From: Jeotgalibacillus salarius | GTDB lineage: Bacteria; Bacillota; Bacilli; Bacillales; Jeotgalibacillaceae | Direction: 5' to 3' | DNA: 64,000 nucleotides | Assembly (NCBI RefSeq): GCF_004405125.1 | Contig: NZ_SORX01000007.1 | Span: 113,638 to 177,637 of the forward strand | Shown: positions 36,735 to 46,260 of the stretch, piece by piece | Position numbering within the stretch: position 1 is the first letter of the stretch | Layout of the letters: every line of letters begins with the position of its first letter | Made by a program: the position numbers and the translations under genes | Notes under the pieces: generated by a model | Seen by the model: the letters and a program-made list of their open reading frames with translations, nothing else | Told to the model about the DNA's origin: nothing | Databases searched by the model: none

Positions 36735-36974
36735 TTACATTTCACTCGTCCATTGACGAATGCGTGATGATAATTCTTCCGCTTCATTTGAATCTGTTTG
36801 TTTAGTAATAGAATGTTTGATACTCGTGTAAAGTTCTTCCCCTGCTTCATCATATTTGAAAAAATAGGACCACTCTAAAGATGGAATTGCAACAAGGATC
36901 GATTCTTCTTTTTTGTTCTCATGAATATACACGGATCTTTCGCCGTTTGAACCATAGCTTTTTCTGATTTTCAA
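36735..36974 (-). CDS. YueH-like small conserved protein
   Basis: The protein has 79 residues starting at TTG with GGAGGAG six bases upstream. It has no signal peptide or membrane segment. The sequence (VYIHENKKEESILVAIPSLEWSYFF, then a helical C-terminus ending RIRQWTSEM) recalls the uncharacterised YueH family of Bacillus. No function is known. It lies alone between convergent and divergent neighbours. Confidence 0.7.
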   Translation of the reverse strand: MKIRKSYGSNGERSVYIHENKKEESILVAIPSLEWSYFFKYDEAGEELYTSIKHSITKQTDSNEAEELSSRIRQWTSEM

Positions 36975-37034
36975 GTAGTTCTCCTCCTCAGATGTCAGAC
37001 ATCATACATTTGTTTGACGTTTCTGTGACGCTTA

Positions 37035-37063
37035 TTGAAACGCTTGCATTTGCATTGTAGAAT
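37035..37063 (+). promoter_or_regulatory. Sigma-A promoter of nupC
   Basis: TTGAAA (37035-37040), a 17-base spacer and TAGAAT (37058-37063) lie about 50 bases before the start codon. Confidence 0.7.
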
Positions 37064-37115
37064 GAGAAAAGCAATAAAGCAACACACACAACAATAATTG
37101 TTAGGAGCTGTCAAC

Positions 37116-38333
37116 ATGAACATTTTATGGGGATTTGCAGGGATTTTAACCGTCCTGGGCATCGCCTTTATTTTTTCTAATAACAGAATGCAGATTAAAT
37201 GGCGTCCTGTACTCGGGGGACTGGCCATTCAGTTAACTTTCGCTTTTATTGTTCTTCAGACAAGTTTTGGAGCACAGTTTTTAGAAACTTTGACTCTTGG
37301 CGTTAATAACATCATTAACTATGCAAATGCAGGTATTGATTTTGTGCTTGGAGGATTCGCGTACGCAAATCCGGACAATCCTATGGTTTTTGCATTTAAT
37401 GTATTAACAATTATTATTTTCTTCTCGTCTCTTATTTCTGTACTGTATTATTTGAAAGTAATGCAGGTTGTTGTTAAATTTCTCGGTGGTGGACTATCGT
37501 GGTTACTTGGCACACGAAAAGCAGAGTCTATGTCAGCAGCTGCAAACATCTTTGTTGGTCAGACTGAAGCACCGCTGGTTATTAAACCTTATCTTAAAAA
37601 CATGACAAACTCAGAGCTTTTTGCAGTTATGACAGGAGGACTTGCATCAGTAGCTGGTGCTGTTCTTGTAGGGGTCGCTGCGCTAGGCGTACCATTGGAA
37701 TACTTGTTAGCAGCAAGTTTCATGGCTGCTCCTGCAGGACTAGTTATGGCAAAAATGTTTGTACCTGAAACAGATAACACACCTGACCCGGATGACTTTA
37801 AAATGGAGGCAGATGAAGATGCTTCTAACGTGGTTGATGCAGCCGCAAAAGGAGCTTCTACAGGTTTGCAGCTTGCCTTGAACGTAGGTGCAATGCTGAT
37901 TGCATTTATCGCTCTAATCGCAATGCTAAACGGAATTCTTGGCGGAATTGGTGGCTGGTTTGGATTCGAACAGCTATCAATTGAATTGATCCTTGGTTAT
38001 GTTTTCGCACCTCTCGCATTTGCAATTGGTATTCCGTGGGATGAAGCAATCCGTGCCGGTAATTTTATTGGTCAAAAGCTAGTACTGAATGAATTTGTTG
38101 CTTATGCAAATTTCGCTCCTGAAATAGATACTTTCTCAGATAAATCTGTTGCCATTATCACATTCGCACTTTGTGGATTTGCCAATATTTCATCTCTGGC
38201 TATCCTGCTTGGCGGGCTTGGTAACCTTGCACCTGAGAGACGTCCTGACATTGCACGCTTGGGTATCCGTGCGGTAGCAGCTGGTGCACTTGCATCTATG
38301 CTTTCTGCTTCAATCGCAGGTATGTTCTTCTAA
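37116..38333 (+). CDS. nupC: Concentrative nucleoside transporter NupC
   Basis: The protein has 405 residues from the ATG at 37116, with AGGAG eight bases upstream; the in-frame TTG at 37098 is inside that leader. The family signatures are [13 protein letters not shown], the central SVAGAVLVG region and the C-terminal [16 protein letters not shown]. Such carriers import nucleosides with H+ or Na+. It is monocistronic, with its own promoter and terminator. Confidence 0.95.
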   Translation: MNILWGFAGILTVLGIAFIFSNNRMQIKWRPVLGGLAIQLTFAFIVLQTSFGAQFLETLTLGVNNIINYANAGIDFVLGGFAYANPDNPMVFAFNVLTIIIFFSSLISVLYYLKVMQVVVKFLGGGLSWLLGTRKAESMSAAANIFVGQTEAPLVIKPYLKNMTNSELFAVMTGGLASVAGAVLVGVAALGVPLEYLLAASFMAAPAGLVMAKMFVPETDNTPDPDDFKMEADEDASNVVDAAAKGASTGLQLALNVGAMLIAFIALIAMLNGILGGIGGWFGFEQLSIELILGYVFAPLAFAIGIPWDEAIRAGNFIGQKLVLNEFVAYANFAPEIDTFSDKSVAIITFALCGFANISSLAILLGGLGNLAPERRPDIARLGIRAVAAGALASMLSASIAGMFF

Positions 38334-38346
38334 TAAACAAGATAGT

Positions 38347-38383
38347 AAAAAGGGTTGTCCATTTTAATTGGACAACCCTTTTT
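38347..38383. terminator. Bidirectional terminator between nupC and murE
   Basis: The stem AAGGGTTGTCC / GGACAACCCTT has A and T runs on both sides at this convergent junction. Confidence 0.9.
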
Positions 38384-38388
38384 GTGAT

Positions 38389-39852
38389 TTAAAATCTCTC
38401 TGCAATAACATTCAGCGCAATATCACTGTCGCTATGCGGATATTTAGTGCTTTCAATGATCTGATAGTCTTCATGTCCTTTACCTGCAAAAATAATAATA
38501 TCGTCCGGTTCTGCCTGCTGCATCAGATGTCTGACGGCGTCTCCTCTGTCACCAATACATGCATAGCCGTTGTGCATCATTCCTTTTTCAAGATCTGACG
38601 TGATGCTGTCATAGCTTTCATAACGCGGATCATCAGTAGTTAGTACAACATAGTCTGCAAGAGAAGCCATTTTTGCCATGGCAGGACGCTTAGTCTTATC
38701 CCGGTTTCCACCAGTTCCAATTAAAAACAGAATTCTGTTTTTCTTAAATGGCATGACAGACTTAATTGCTTTCTCAATTGCATCCGGTGTATGTGCATAA
38801 TCAATATAGATTGACAATGGTGCTTCAGTCGGCACCAGCTGCATTCTGCCTGATACAGGCGCAATGTCTTTTAATGCTTCCACAAGGTCTGATACTTGAT
38901 AGCCTTTCGCATAGAGTGCCGCGATGGCAGCCAGCGTGTTTGATACATTGAATGTACCAAGAAGCTGCGTTTCTAATTGAAACTCGCCTTCAGGTGATAA
39001 AAGTTTGTAATATGTGCGATCAGACATATATTGAATATCTTCGGCATAGAAATCTGCCTGCTTTTCCATACTGTAACTGATCACTTCATGAGGAGTCATT
39101 TGTGCAAACCGCTCAAACCACTCATCATCAAGATTCAGTACCGCAGCTTTTTTCTTTGTTAAATCCTGCCCAAGTTGTGAAAACAAAAGTCCTTTGGCGT
39201 AACCATAATGCTCCATAGTATGGTGATAATCAAGATGATCATGACTGAGGTTAGTAAATACGGCCACATCAAAATCAATCCCCCACAAACGCCCTTCAAC
39301 AAGCCCGTGTGAAGATACTTCAAATATCATATTATCAACACCATGCTTCTCTGCTGTATGAATCATTCTTTGTGTTGTCAACAGATCACTTGTAGTATTC
39401 GCACTTTGGCGAAGGTCTCCATCCAGATCGAATCCAATCGTGCCTGAGAGTGCAGAGCGCCCACCCAGTTTTCTGATCAATTCATGAATTAACGTGGAAA
39501 CTGATGTTTTACCATTTGTTCCGGTTACACCAAATACGTTCATATTGTTAGATGGTGAACCGTAGAACCGGTCAGATAACACAGCAAGTGCGCGTGAAGA
39601 GTTTTTAACGATCACCTGAGCAGCTTCTGCAGAAGATATATCCAGCTCTTTTTCTGAGATAATCAGTTTTGCTCCCTGCTTAACGGCCTGTCCGGCAAAA
39701 TCGTGACCGTCCACTGTGTAACCTTTTTGACAAATAAAGGCCGCTCCTTCCTTCACAGCTCTTGAATCGACTTCAAGTTCATTTATTTCTTCAGGAAGTA
39801 TCCCTATTTGTTTAATAATTTTCAGGTTTTCTATGAATTCATTTGTTTTCAT
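38389..39852 (-). CDS. murE: UDP-N-acetylmuramoyl-tripeptide synthetase MurE, stand-alone copy
   Basis: The protein has 487 residues. It carries the Mur ligase ATP motif GVTGTNGKTS (108-117), the carbamylated-lysine region YAKGLLFSQL, and the C-terminal domain GKGHEDYQ. MurE adds the third amino acid to UDP-MurNAc-Ala-Glu. The recognition motif here is DDPR (407-410): meso-diaminopimelate enzymes typically have DNPR and several lysine enzymes DDPN, so the specificity is unclear. It lies outside any division and cell wall cluster, near prfC as in staphylococci. A second murE in the main dcw cluster cannot be excluded. Confidence 0.92.
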   Translation of the reverse strand: MKTNEFIENLKIIKQIGILPEEINELEVDSRAVKEGAAFICQKGYTVDGHDFAGQAVKQGAKLIISEKELDISSAEAAQVIVKNSSRALAVLSDRFYGSPSNNMNVFGVTGTNGKTSVSTLIHELIRKLGGRSALSGTIGFDLDGDLRQSANTTSDLLTTQRMIHTAEKHGVDNMIFEVSSHGLVEGRLWGIDFDVAVFTNLSHDHLDYHHTMEHYGYAKGLLFSQLGQDLTKKKAAVLNLDDEWFERFAQMTPHEVISYSMEKQADFYAEDIQYMSDRTYYKLLSPEGEFQLETQLLGTFNVSNTLAAIAALYAKGYQVSDLVEALKDIAPVSGRMQLVPTEAPLSIYIDYAHTPDAIEKAIKSVMPFKKNRILFLIGTGGNRDKTKRPAMAKMASLADYVVLTTDDPRYESYDSITSDLEKGMMHNGYACIGDRGDAVRHLMQQAEPDDIIIFAGKGHEDYQIIESTKYPHSDSDIALNVIAERF

Positions 39853-39915
39853 CTCTAATTCCTCACTCGTTAGAAGGTTTCTTCATCTGATATTTTACTC
39901 TTTTTTTCTATAACT

Positions 39916-40965
39916 TCAATCTTTACTTAAAGAAGACTGGAGATAATGAAGAATGAGAGACTCAGTGTTATACAGTGACTTTTCGTGTGTACGTTCATTG
40001 GCATGTGACGCGTCCACCCCTGCACCAATTAATCCATGCTTGATGTCTGCTCCCGCTCTCACTGCAGCAGAAGCGTCAGAACCATAGTAATTATATAAGT
40101 CGACTTTATAAGCAATATTATTTTCTTTTGCTAACTGAACGAGATGCTTTCTTAAGCCATAATGGTAAGGGCCTGAGCTGTCTTTTGCACAGATCGATAC
40201 TGTAAATTCATCGGAGCTCTGACCATCTCCCAGCGCCCCCATATCCACTGCAATATATTCTTTTGTCTCGAAAGGAATGTTTGAATTGCCCCCAAAGCCG
40301 ATTTCTTCATTATTCGCAATGATGAAATGCGTCGTATAAGGAAGTGTGATTCCATCATTTTTGATTTGTTCTGCAGCTTTCATCAGCATGGCTACACTCG
40401 CTTTGTCATCGATATGGCGTGATTTAAAAAATCCACTTTCTGTAATCTGAGGGCGTGGATCAAATGAAATGAAATCTCCAACTGATATACCCAATTTTTC
40501 TGTATCTTCTTTTGAATGAACGACTTCATCCAGCCTTACTTCCATATTCTGTTCATTACGTTCAGCTGATCCGGCATCTTTATATGTATGAACTGACGCC
40601 TGATGGAGCAAAATAGTGCCGGTATATTTACTGCCTTCTGATGTTTCAACTGTGCAGTATTCCCCTTCTGCAGCGTTCCAGCGAAATCCTCCGATCATAG
40701 ACAGCCTTAACCTGCCATCAGATTTGATCTCCTTCACCATGGCACCAAGTGTATCTACATGCGCAGTCAAAACGCGGTGCTCATTCATGTTTTCACCGTG
40801 AAATGTGGCAATCAGCCCGCCTTTGTTGGTAATCCTTGACGGAATGTTTCGTTCTGAAAACCAGTCTTTGATATATGTAATGATTTCAAAAGTGTTTCCT
40901 GATGGACTTGGAATAGATACCAGTTCCTTTAGTAAATCCACTGTTTCTTTTGAGTTGGGCTGCAT
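39916..40965 (-). CDS. M42 family metallopeptidase (glutamyl aminopeptidase / cellulase-like)
   Basis: The protein has 349 residues. Metal-binding regions of the M42 family are visible: AHVDTLG, RHIDDKAS, NNEEIGFGG and the aspartate-containing VDMGALG, with His in GVDASHANERTHE. These are cytosolic, tetrahedral aminopeptidases that trim peptides. It lies 63 bases upstream of murE on the same strand and could share its transcript. Confidence 0.92.
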   Translation of the reverse strand: MQPNSKETVDLLKELVSIPSPSGNTFEIITYIKDWFSERNIPSRITNKGGLIATFHGENMNEHRVLTAHVDTLGAMVKEIKSDGRLRLSMIGGFRWNAAEGEYCTVETSEGSKYTGTILLHQASVHTYKDAGSAERNEQNMEVRLDEVVHSKEDTEKLGISVGDFISFDPRPQITESGFFKSRHIDDKASVAMLMKAAEQIKNDGITLPYTTHFIIANNEEIGFGGNSNIPFETKEYIAVDMGALGDGQSSDEFTVSICAKDSSGPYHYGLRKHLVQLAKENNIAYKVDLYNYYGSDASAAVRAGADIKHGLIGAGVDASHANERTHEKSLYNTESLILHYLQSSLSKD

Positions 40966-41016
40966 ATTTGAACCTCCTGTAAAATTTCATCTATAGACCA
41001 GTTTACTACACTGTTA

Positions 41017-41055
41017 TAAAAAGACAAAACGGACTACCTGAGTCCGCTTTGTCTT
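41017..41055 (-). terminator. Rho-independent terminator of ykoGHI
   Basis: On the minus strand AAGACAAAGCGGACT / AGTCCGTTTTGTCTT forms a long stem directly at the ykoI stop codon, followed by a T run. Confidence 0.88.
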
Positions 41056-41767
41056 AATCATCCCATACAGTACTCATAACCTCTCCGGTAATGGCATTGA
41101 CCTGAACAGTTGCTTCATCATCATCATCTGATTCAATCTCAATCAAAAAGTAAGTTACACCATTTGACTGTTCAAGGTCAACATCATCAACTTCACCATT
41201 TACTGCGTCGAGCGCAATTTCAATGGCTTCCGGTTCAGATAATATTCTTGCAGGTTCTTCGGTTTCTTTCGACTCTTCATTTGTTACTTCTGCTTCTCCT
41301 GATATCGCATTAACAAGTAGTGTCACGATACGTGTTTCCTCTTCTAGCACAACTTCAAAGTTTTTTTGTCCATTTGACTCCGATAGCGTACTTGATACCA
41401 CCTCACCATCACTTCGCTGCCTGGCAACTTCAATTGCTTCCTCTTCAGTTATTTCTTTCTGGTCTGCTTCAGATTGACGATCATGTAAAGATATATTTTC
41501 AAGATAAGCAACACTGTTATTTTCACGGTCTATTTCTAACTCATAAAAACCCTGGTCATTTTCCAGGCTGAATAAAAAAGTATTCCCGCTTTCTTCAACA
41601 AGTTCTGCATTGCTTCCCGGATATCTTTCATTAATGAGTTGAATGGCTTCTTCTTGAGACATTGGAGCAGCTGAAGTACCTGAAGTCATAAACTGCTGAA
41701 CGACTACAATCAGAATCAGAACGATGAGGGCACCACCGGTCATCCATATAATCCTTTGCTTATTCAC
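41054..41767 (-). CDS. ykoI: PepSY-domain membrane protein, YkoI-like
   Basis: The protein has 237 residues from a GTG at 41767 with GAGGTG upstream. One N-terminal membrane segment (about 9-28) is followed by three PepSY-like units, each starting with an E-A-I-E/Q pattern (EEAIQLINERYPG, EEAIEVARQR, PEAIEIALDAV) and ending in VNAITGE / VNAISGE. PepSY proteins at the surface are thought to bind or restrain proteases or signals. It is the last gene of ykoG-ykoH-ykoI, and probably part of the kinase's sensing or output. Confidence 0.87.
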   Translation of the reverse strand: MNKQRIIWMTGGALIVLILIVVVQQFMTSGTSAAPMSQEEAIQLINERYPGSNAELVEESGNTFLFSLENDQGFYELEIDRENNSVAYLENISLHDRQSEADQKEITEEEAIEVARQRSDGEVVSSTLSESNGQKNFEVVLEEETRIVTLLVNAISGEAEVTNEESKETEEPARILSEPEAIEIALDAVNGEVDDVDLEQSNGVTYFLIEIESDDDDEATVQVNAITGEVMSTVWDD

Positions 41768-41831
41768 CGTTTTCACCTCAGCTTTTTCCTTAATCATACC
41801 CGGTACAAATTAGAATTTAATGAGAAACCCA

Positions 41832-43184
41832 TTAAAAATTAATTTGAAAAAGGATTGATGCAGTCGTGCCTTTTCCTTCTGTACTTTGAAGCGAAATCTC
41901 CATGCCGAGAGCCTCTGATAATTCTTTTGCCAGTGATAAACCAAGACCCGAACCACCCGACGCTCTTGTTCTTGCTTTATCTACTCTGTAAAATCTGTCA
42001 AATACTTTCGGCAGGTCATCTTCCGGGATACCGATTCCTTTATCTTCCACGGTGATTTTCCCTTGCTGACCCTCAGTATTTAATTTCACTTTGATTTCCT
42101 GTTTACTATATTTAATGGCATTATCCATAAGGATATAAATAAGCTGTTTTAATTTTTGTTTATCTGCTGATGCAACAATACTTTCTTCCGCTTCAAATAC
42201 AATTTCTCTTCTGTATGCATTTCTGAAACCTTGAACAGATTCCTCCAATAAATACTTGATGTCAAACTCTTCGATCGAAAGTTTCCACTGCTCCCCGTGC
42301 TTGGCAAGCAATAGCAGCTGTTGAGTTAAATCTTTCATCCTGATAGCCTCGGAGTGAATCGCTTCAACCGATTCCCCTACCACTTCCGGGTTGTCAATTC
42401 CTCTGCGCTTAATCAAACTGGCATAACTTTCGATGACTGTGAGAGGCGTTTTCAGCTCATGAGATGCATTAGCAACAAATTGCTCCTGCTTCTCATAGTT
42501 GGTTTCAAGGAGATTCATCATATGGTTAAAACTGTCTCCCATCTCATACAATTCGTCTTTGGATTTCTCTTCAAGAGGAATTCTTTTAAATTCACCGCTC
42601 TTTTGTATTTCTTTCATCGTCCCTGTCATTGCCCTGATTGGTCCCATTATGACATTACCTAAAAGCCTGCCTGAAATGAATACAGGAATAAGTGCAAGTA
42701 TCATTACCCCTGCAAGCGTATTTCGTAACACTTGCAAATTTGATACAGCCGTATCAATACTTTCATACATTTGCAGATTCACAACTGAGCCATCCGTCCA
42801 TATGACTGGTATCGATACAAATGTATATTTTCCGTGATCTAAATCCACTATTTCAGCAAGTTGATTATTGTAAAAAGTTTTTTCGGTATTTCTCAACTCA
42901 TTTTGCCCCGCTGATATTGCTGTTCCAAGAGAGGCGGAGTCATTAGTGACGATTGAAGCAGCACCATTTAGAGGACCAAAAGCTCTTAATAAATCTTCTT
43001 CAGGAATCAGTCCTGCACTACTAATCATGCCCGCCGCCGTATTGGATGCATTCATTTCAGCCGAGTTAAGCTCACTATTATAAGTAACATTACTGAACGT
43101 GAAATAAATGGCCAGACTGATTAAAAACAGGAGAATTGCAAATACTCCAGACGTATATAAATGGATTTTATGCTGGAGCTTCAT
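41832..43184 (-). CDS. ykoH: Membrane sensor histidine kinase YkoH-like
   Basis: The protein has 450 residues. Two membrane segments (about 12-32 and 155-175) flank an extracellular sensor of about 120 residues, then a HAMP domain (about 175-228), HisKA (ANASHELKTPLTVIESYASLI) and the ATPase boxes (DNAIKYS, DKGIGIPED, GSGLGLSLA). It is an ArlS/CssS-like kinase. The start overlaps ykoG by four bases. The paired regulator and the PepSY protein define the YkoGHI arrangement of B. subtilis. Confidence 0.92.
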   Translation of the reverse strand: MKLQHKIHLYTSGVFAILLFLISLAIYFTFSNVTYNSELNSAEMNASNTAAGMISSAGLIPEEDLLRAFGPLNGAASIVTNDSASLGTAISAGQNELRNTEKTFYNNQLAEIVDLDHGKYTFVSIPVIWTDGSVVNLQMYESIDTAVSNLQVLRNTLAGVMILALIPVFISGRLLGNVIMGPIRAMTGTMKEIQKSGEFKRIPLEEKSKDELYEMGDSFNHMMNLLETNYEKQEQFVANASHELKTPLTVIESYASLIKRRGIDNPEVVGESVEAIHSEAIRMKDLTQQLLLLAKHGEQWKLSIEEFDIKYLLEESVQGFRNAYRREIVFEAEESIVASADKQKLKQLIYILMDNAIKYSKQEIKVKLNTEGQQGKITVEDKGIGIPEDDLPKVFDRFYRVDKARTRASGGSGLGLSLAKELSEALGMEISLQSTEGKGTTASILFQINF

Positions 43185-43861
43185 TCAGTCACCTTCAATA
43201 CATACCCGACCCCTCTGACAGTATGGATTAACTGTGGGCATTCCCCGAGGTCTATCTTCTTGCGTAAGTATCTGATATATACATCAACAACGTTTGTATC
43301 ACCGTAATAATCATATCCCCACACTGCATTCAATATTTGTTCCCTGTTTAATACCTGTCTGATATTTTTCAACATATACACCAACAAATCAAATTCACGC
43401 GGTGTTAAATCAATTTCATTTGAGCCTCTTTTTACTTCTCTGGTCTGTTCATTCAACACAAGATCCCCTGCAGACAAATTTGACTGCAGATCAGATCTCT
43501 TAGTCCGCAGTACTGCTCTTACCCGGGCCAGCAACTCTTCAATTTGGAATGGTTTTGTAATATAGTCGTTGGCGCCAAGATCGAGCCCCGAAACTTTGTC
43601 CTCAACTGAATCTTTTGCAGTCAGCAAAATTACCGGCGTCTGGTTGTCTGAAGAGCGGATTCTCCGAAGCAGTTCGATCCCTGTCATTTCAGGAAGCATG
43701 ACATCAAGCAGAATCAAATCCCATTCCCCTGATCTGTATTTTTCAAGTGCTTCATAGCCCGAAAACGCTTTTTCGGTTGAATACCCTTCAAAGCCCAGTT
43801 CAAGCTCCAATACACGGGCGATTTTTTCTTCATCTTCAACGATCAGCACTTTTTTCTTCAT
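43181..43861 (-). CDS. ykoG: OmpR-family response regulator YkoG-like
   Basis: The protein has 226 residues. The receiver domain (1-120) has the phosphoacceptor Asp in DLILLDVMLPEMTG and the Thr/Lys switch positions (LLTAKD, TKPF). The winged-helix output (130-226) ends in IHTVRGVGYVLK. It is the first gene of the operon and should control envelope-related genes in response to YkoH. Confidence 0.94.
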   Translation of the reverse strand: MKKKVLIVEDEEKIARVLELELGFEGYSTEKAFSGYEALEKYRSGEWDLILLDVMLPEMTGIELLRRIRSSDNQTPVILLTAKDSVEDKVSGLDLGANDYITKPFQIEELLARVRAVLRTKRSDLQSNLSAGDLVLNEQTREVKRGSNEIDLTPREFDLLVYMLKNIRQVLNREQILNAVWGYDYYGDTNVVDVYIRYLRKKIDLGECPQLIHTVRGVGYVLKVTE

Positions 43862-43973
43862 GACGATCTCTCCCGGTTCATTTTAAAAATATTGTAGCAC
43901 AGGTTTCATAACGCTTCCTTTTTGAACTTCGATGTTACAATATTGATGAACTTTATTAAGAGAGGAAGATTTG

Positions 43974-44411
43974 ATGGCTGAACATACTTTTCATTTACAA
44001 GCTGAATGGCCAGGTGGACGGAATAATGTCGGAACAATTGAGTCCGGAAATTTGAAGACAGAAATCTCAATCCCTCCTGAAATGAACGGTCCGGGTATCG
44101 GAACAAATCCTGATGAAATGCTGCTGGGTGCTGCAGCTACCTGCTATATCATTACACTTGCTGCAAAGCTTGAACGTGCAGATATTTCAGTTGAAGAAAT
44201 GTCTATGGGTTCTGAGGGCATTGTTGAAGTGGATTCTAAAGGTGTTATCACTTATAAAACAATTATTCATCGGCCTTTCGTAAAAGCAGAGGCCAAATAT
44301 AAGGACAAGATAGAGCGTTATATGGAGCAATCCGAACAAAGCTGTATGATTTCACGTGCGTTAAAAGGAAATGTTGAAATCAGGCTTGAGAAAAACTTTC
44401 AATCTATTTAG
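43974..44411 (+). CDS. OsmC/Ohr family protein, peroxidase-like
   Basis: The protein has 145 residues from the ATG at 43974 with GAGGAAG upstream. The two reactive cysteines of the family are present, in AATCYIIT and QSCMISRAL, with the GTNPDEMLLGA turn before the first. OsmC and Ohr proteins reduce organic hydroperoxides in the cytosol. The short length and SCMISRAL resemble the YmaD/OsmC-like branch rather than the Ohr branch. It is divergent from ykoG. Confidence 0.9.
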   Translation: MAEHTFHLQAEWPGGRNNVGTIESGNLKTEISIPPEMNGPGIGTNPDEMLLGAAATCYIITLAAKLERADISVEEMSMGSEGIVEVDSKGVITYKTIIHRPFVKAEAKYKDKIERYMEQSEQSCMISRALKGNVEIRLEKNFQSI

Positions 44412-44480
44412 AGCATCAAAATGTTTCTATCTTTCTAATTGTGGAAAACATAGAGTATTACACAATTAGGAGGATTTATA

Positions 44481-45926
44481 ATGATCAAACATAAACTTTA
44501 TATAAACGGACAATATGCAGACTCAACCGGTGATGAATGGATTGATATTATTAATCCAGCTACTGAAGAAGTTATTTCACAGACGCCAAAAGGAACAGAA
44601 GAAGATGTGAACAAAGCAATTGACGCAGCTTTTGAAGCTCAAAAACAATGGGAAAAGGTTCCTTCCAATGAACGCGGAAAAATTGTAAGAAAGCTTGGGG
44701 ATCAAATAAAAGAAAAACGTGAGACTTTCATTAATCTGTTAATCGAGGAACAGGGTAAGCCAAAGGATCAGGCTTCTGATGAAGTAGATACAGCGATTGA
44801 TTATTTTCATTATATGTCAGAATGGGGACGCAGAATTGAAGGTGAGATCGTCCCAAGTGACCGACCGAATGAGAATATTTTAATCTATAAAAAACCTATT
44901 GGTGTTGTAGCCGGAATCGTACCATGGAACTTCCCGGTTTTTATCCTCGCAAGAAAAGTTGCGACAGCACTTATAGCAGGATGCACGATTGTATTGAAAC
45001 CAAGTCAGCAGACGCCAAACACAGCCGCCGAGTTCACCAAAATCATTGATGGTATGGAAGAGATCCCTAAAGGTGTTTACAATTATGTAACTGGAACTGG
45101 CTCTACAATTGGTAACGTGATGGCTTCACATTCAAAAGTTGGAATCGTTACAATGACTGGCAGCGTCGGTGCTGGAACAAAAGTAATGGAAGCTGCTGCT
45201 CAGAATATTACTAAAGTCAATTTAGAATTAGGTGGTAAAGCACCTGCGATTGTAACGGAGAATGCAGATCTGGATCTTGCAGTCAAACATATTGTGACTT
45301 CAAGGTTAACAAACTCCGGTCAGGCTTGTACGAATGCTGAACGTGTATACGTACAGGAATCCGTTGCTGAAGATTTCACAAAAAAATTGACTGAAGCGAT
45401 GGAAAAATCTCGGGCTGGAAACCCTAACGAAGAGTCTGACCTGGATATCGGTCCACTCGTCAGTAAAGATCGACTTGATGAAGTCCACGAGATGGTAGAG
45501 AAAGCTGTTAGGGAAGGCGCAGAAATCTTAACAGGTGGAAAACCGATTGACCGAGAAAAAGGCTTCTTCTATCCTCCTACTGTTCTGGGTAACGTAAAGC
45601 ATGAATCGTCAATTATTAAAGAAGAAATATTTGGACCTGTACTACCGATTGTCACTTACAAAACTCTGGATGAAGCAATTGAAATGAGTAATGATACTGA
45701 ATTCGGACTTTCTTCCTCTGTTTATACAGAAAACTATCATGAAACAATGAGAGTCATTAATGGTTTGAAGTTTGGTGAAACTTTCGTCAATCGTGAAAAT
45801 TTTGAAGCGCTGCAGGGATATCACGCTGGTGTTCGCAAGTCAGGGCTGGGCGGAGCTGACGGCAAACATGGCCTTGATGACTTCCTTGTCACACATGTTG
45901 CGTATATGCAGTATAAAACAGAGTAA
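44481..45926 (+). CDS. aldA: Aldehyde dehydrogenase, AldA-like
   Basis: The protein has 481 residues. The NAD(P)-dependent aldehyde dehydrogenase core has the catalytic Cys in NSGQACTNAERV, the general-base Glu in LELGGKAPA, PWNFPVF and the cofactor loop TGSVGAGTKV. Its C-terminus (GETFVNRENFEALQGYHAGVRKSGLGGADG) matches lactaldehyde/glycolaldehyde dehydrogenase AldA of E. coli. It should oxidise a small aldehyde to the acid. AGGAGG precedes the start. Confidence 0.92.
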   Translation: MIKHKLYINGQYADSTGDEWIDIINPATEEVISQTPKGTEEDVNKAIDAAFEAQKQWEKVPSNERGKIVRKLGDQIKEKRETFINLLIEEQGKPKDQASDEVDTAIDYFHYMSEWGRRIEGEIVPSDRPNENILIYKKPIGVVAGIVPWNFPVFILARKVATALIAGCTIVLKPSQQTPNTAAEFTKIIDGMEEIPKGVYNYVTGTGSTIGNVMASHSKVGIVTMTGSVGAGTKVMEAAAQNITKVNLELGGKAPAIVTENADLDLAVKHIVTSRLTNSGQACTNAERVYVQESVAEDFTKKLTEAMEKSRAGNPNEESDLDIGPLVSKDRLDEVHEMVEKAVREGAEILTGGKPIDREKGFFYPPTVLGNVKHESSIIKEEIFGPVLPIVTYKTLDEAIEMSNDTEFGLSSSVYTENYHETMRVINGLKFGETFVNRENFEALQGYHAGVRKSGLGGADGKHGLDDFLVTHVAYMQYKTE

Positions 45927-45932
45927 TATGGT

Positions 45933-45969
45933 AAAAGACCCATGCGATAAAAAAGCATGGGTCTTTTTT
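45933..45969 (+). terminator. Rho-independent terminator of the aldehyde dehydrogenase gene
   Basis: The stem AAAAGACCCATGC / GCATGGGTCTTTT with a short loop is followed by a T run, seven bases after the stop. Confidence 0.92.
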
Positions 45970-45989
45970 CTTCTTTTTGCTCTTAAATT

Positions 45990-46014
45990 GTTTAATCAGG
46001 TATGGTCCGGGAAT
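45990..46014 (+). promoter_or_regulatory. Sigma-B-like general stress promoter
   Basis: GTTTAA (45990-45995), a 13-base spacer and GGGAAT (46009-46014) match the sigma-B consensus (GTTTAA and GGGWAT with 12-15 bases between). The start of the 33-residue peptide gene lies about 48 bases downstream. Confidence 0.65.
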
Positions 46015-46061
46015 GGACTAATATCACTAAAACATAACGTTTAACATAGGAGGACATCATC

Positions 46062-46163
46062 ATGAGAGAAGAAAACGTTTCATATACAAAGTCGGATATA
46101 CTTACAGGATTTGCCGGAACAGGCGTCATTACTGCCCTTTTACTCTTTCTTACTAGTATCTAA
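46062..46163 (+). CDS. 33-residue single-pass membrane peptide
   Basis: An ATG with AGGAGG eight to nine bases upstream opens 33 codons ending at TAA 46161-46163. The first 13 residues (MREENVSYTKSDI) are polar; residues 14-33 are hydrophobic with a Gly-rich start (LTGFAGTGVITALLLFLTSI), a single membrane span. The strong ribosome-binding site and the sigma-B-like promoter argue that it is real. I do not recognise the family. Confidence 0.72.
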   Translation: MREENVSYTKSDILTGFAGTGVITALLLFLTSI

Positions 46164-46260
46164 TCATTTACAATAATAACAACCTCTAATGGTTTTCTGC
46201 TGATATAGCAGGAGCCATTTTTTATTGGTATTTTAATGAATGAGGGCAGGAGATGATGGA

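Noticed and set aside
37030..37056. Possible CcpA (cre) site before nupC, TTGAAACGCTTGCA
   Set aside because: One base short of the cre consensus and overlaps the -35 box; the match is explained by the promoter.
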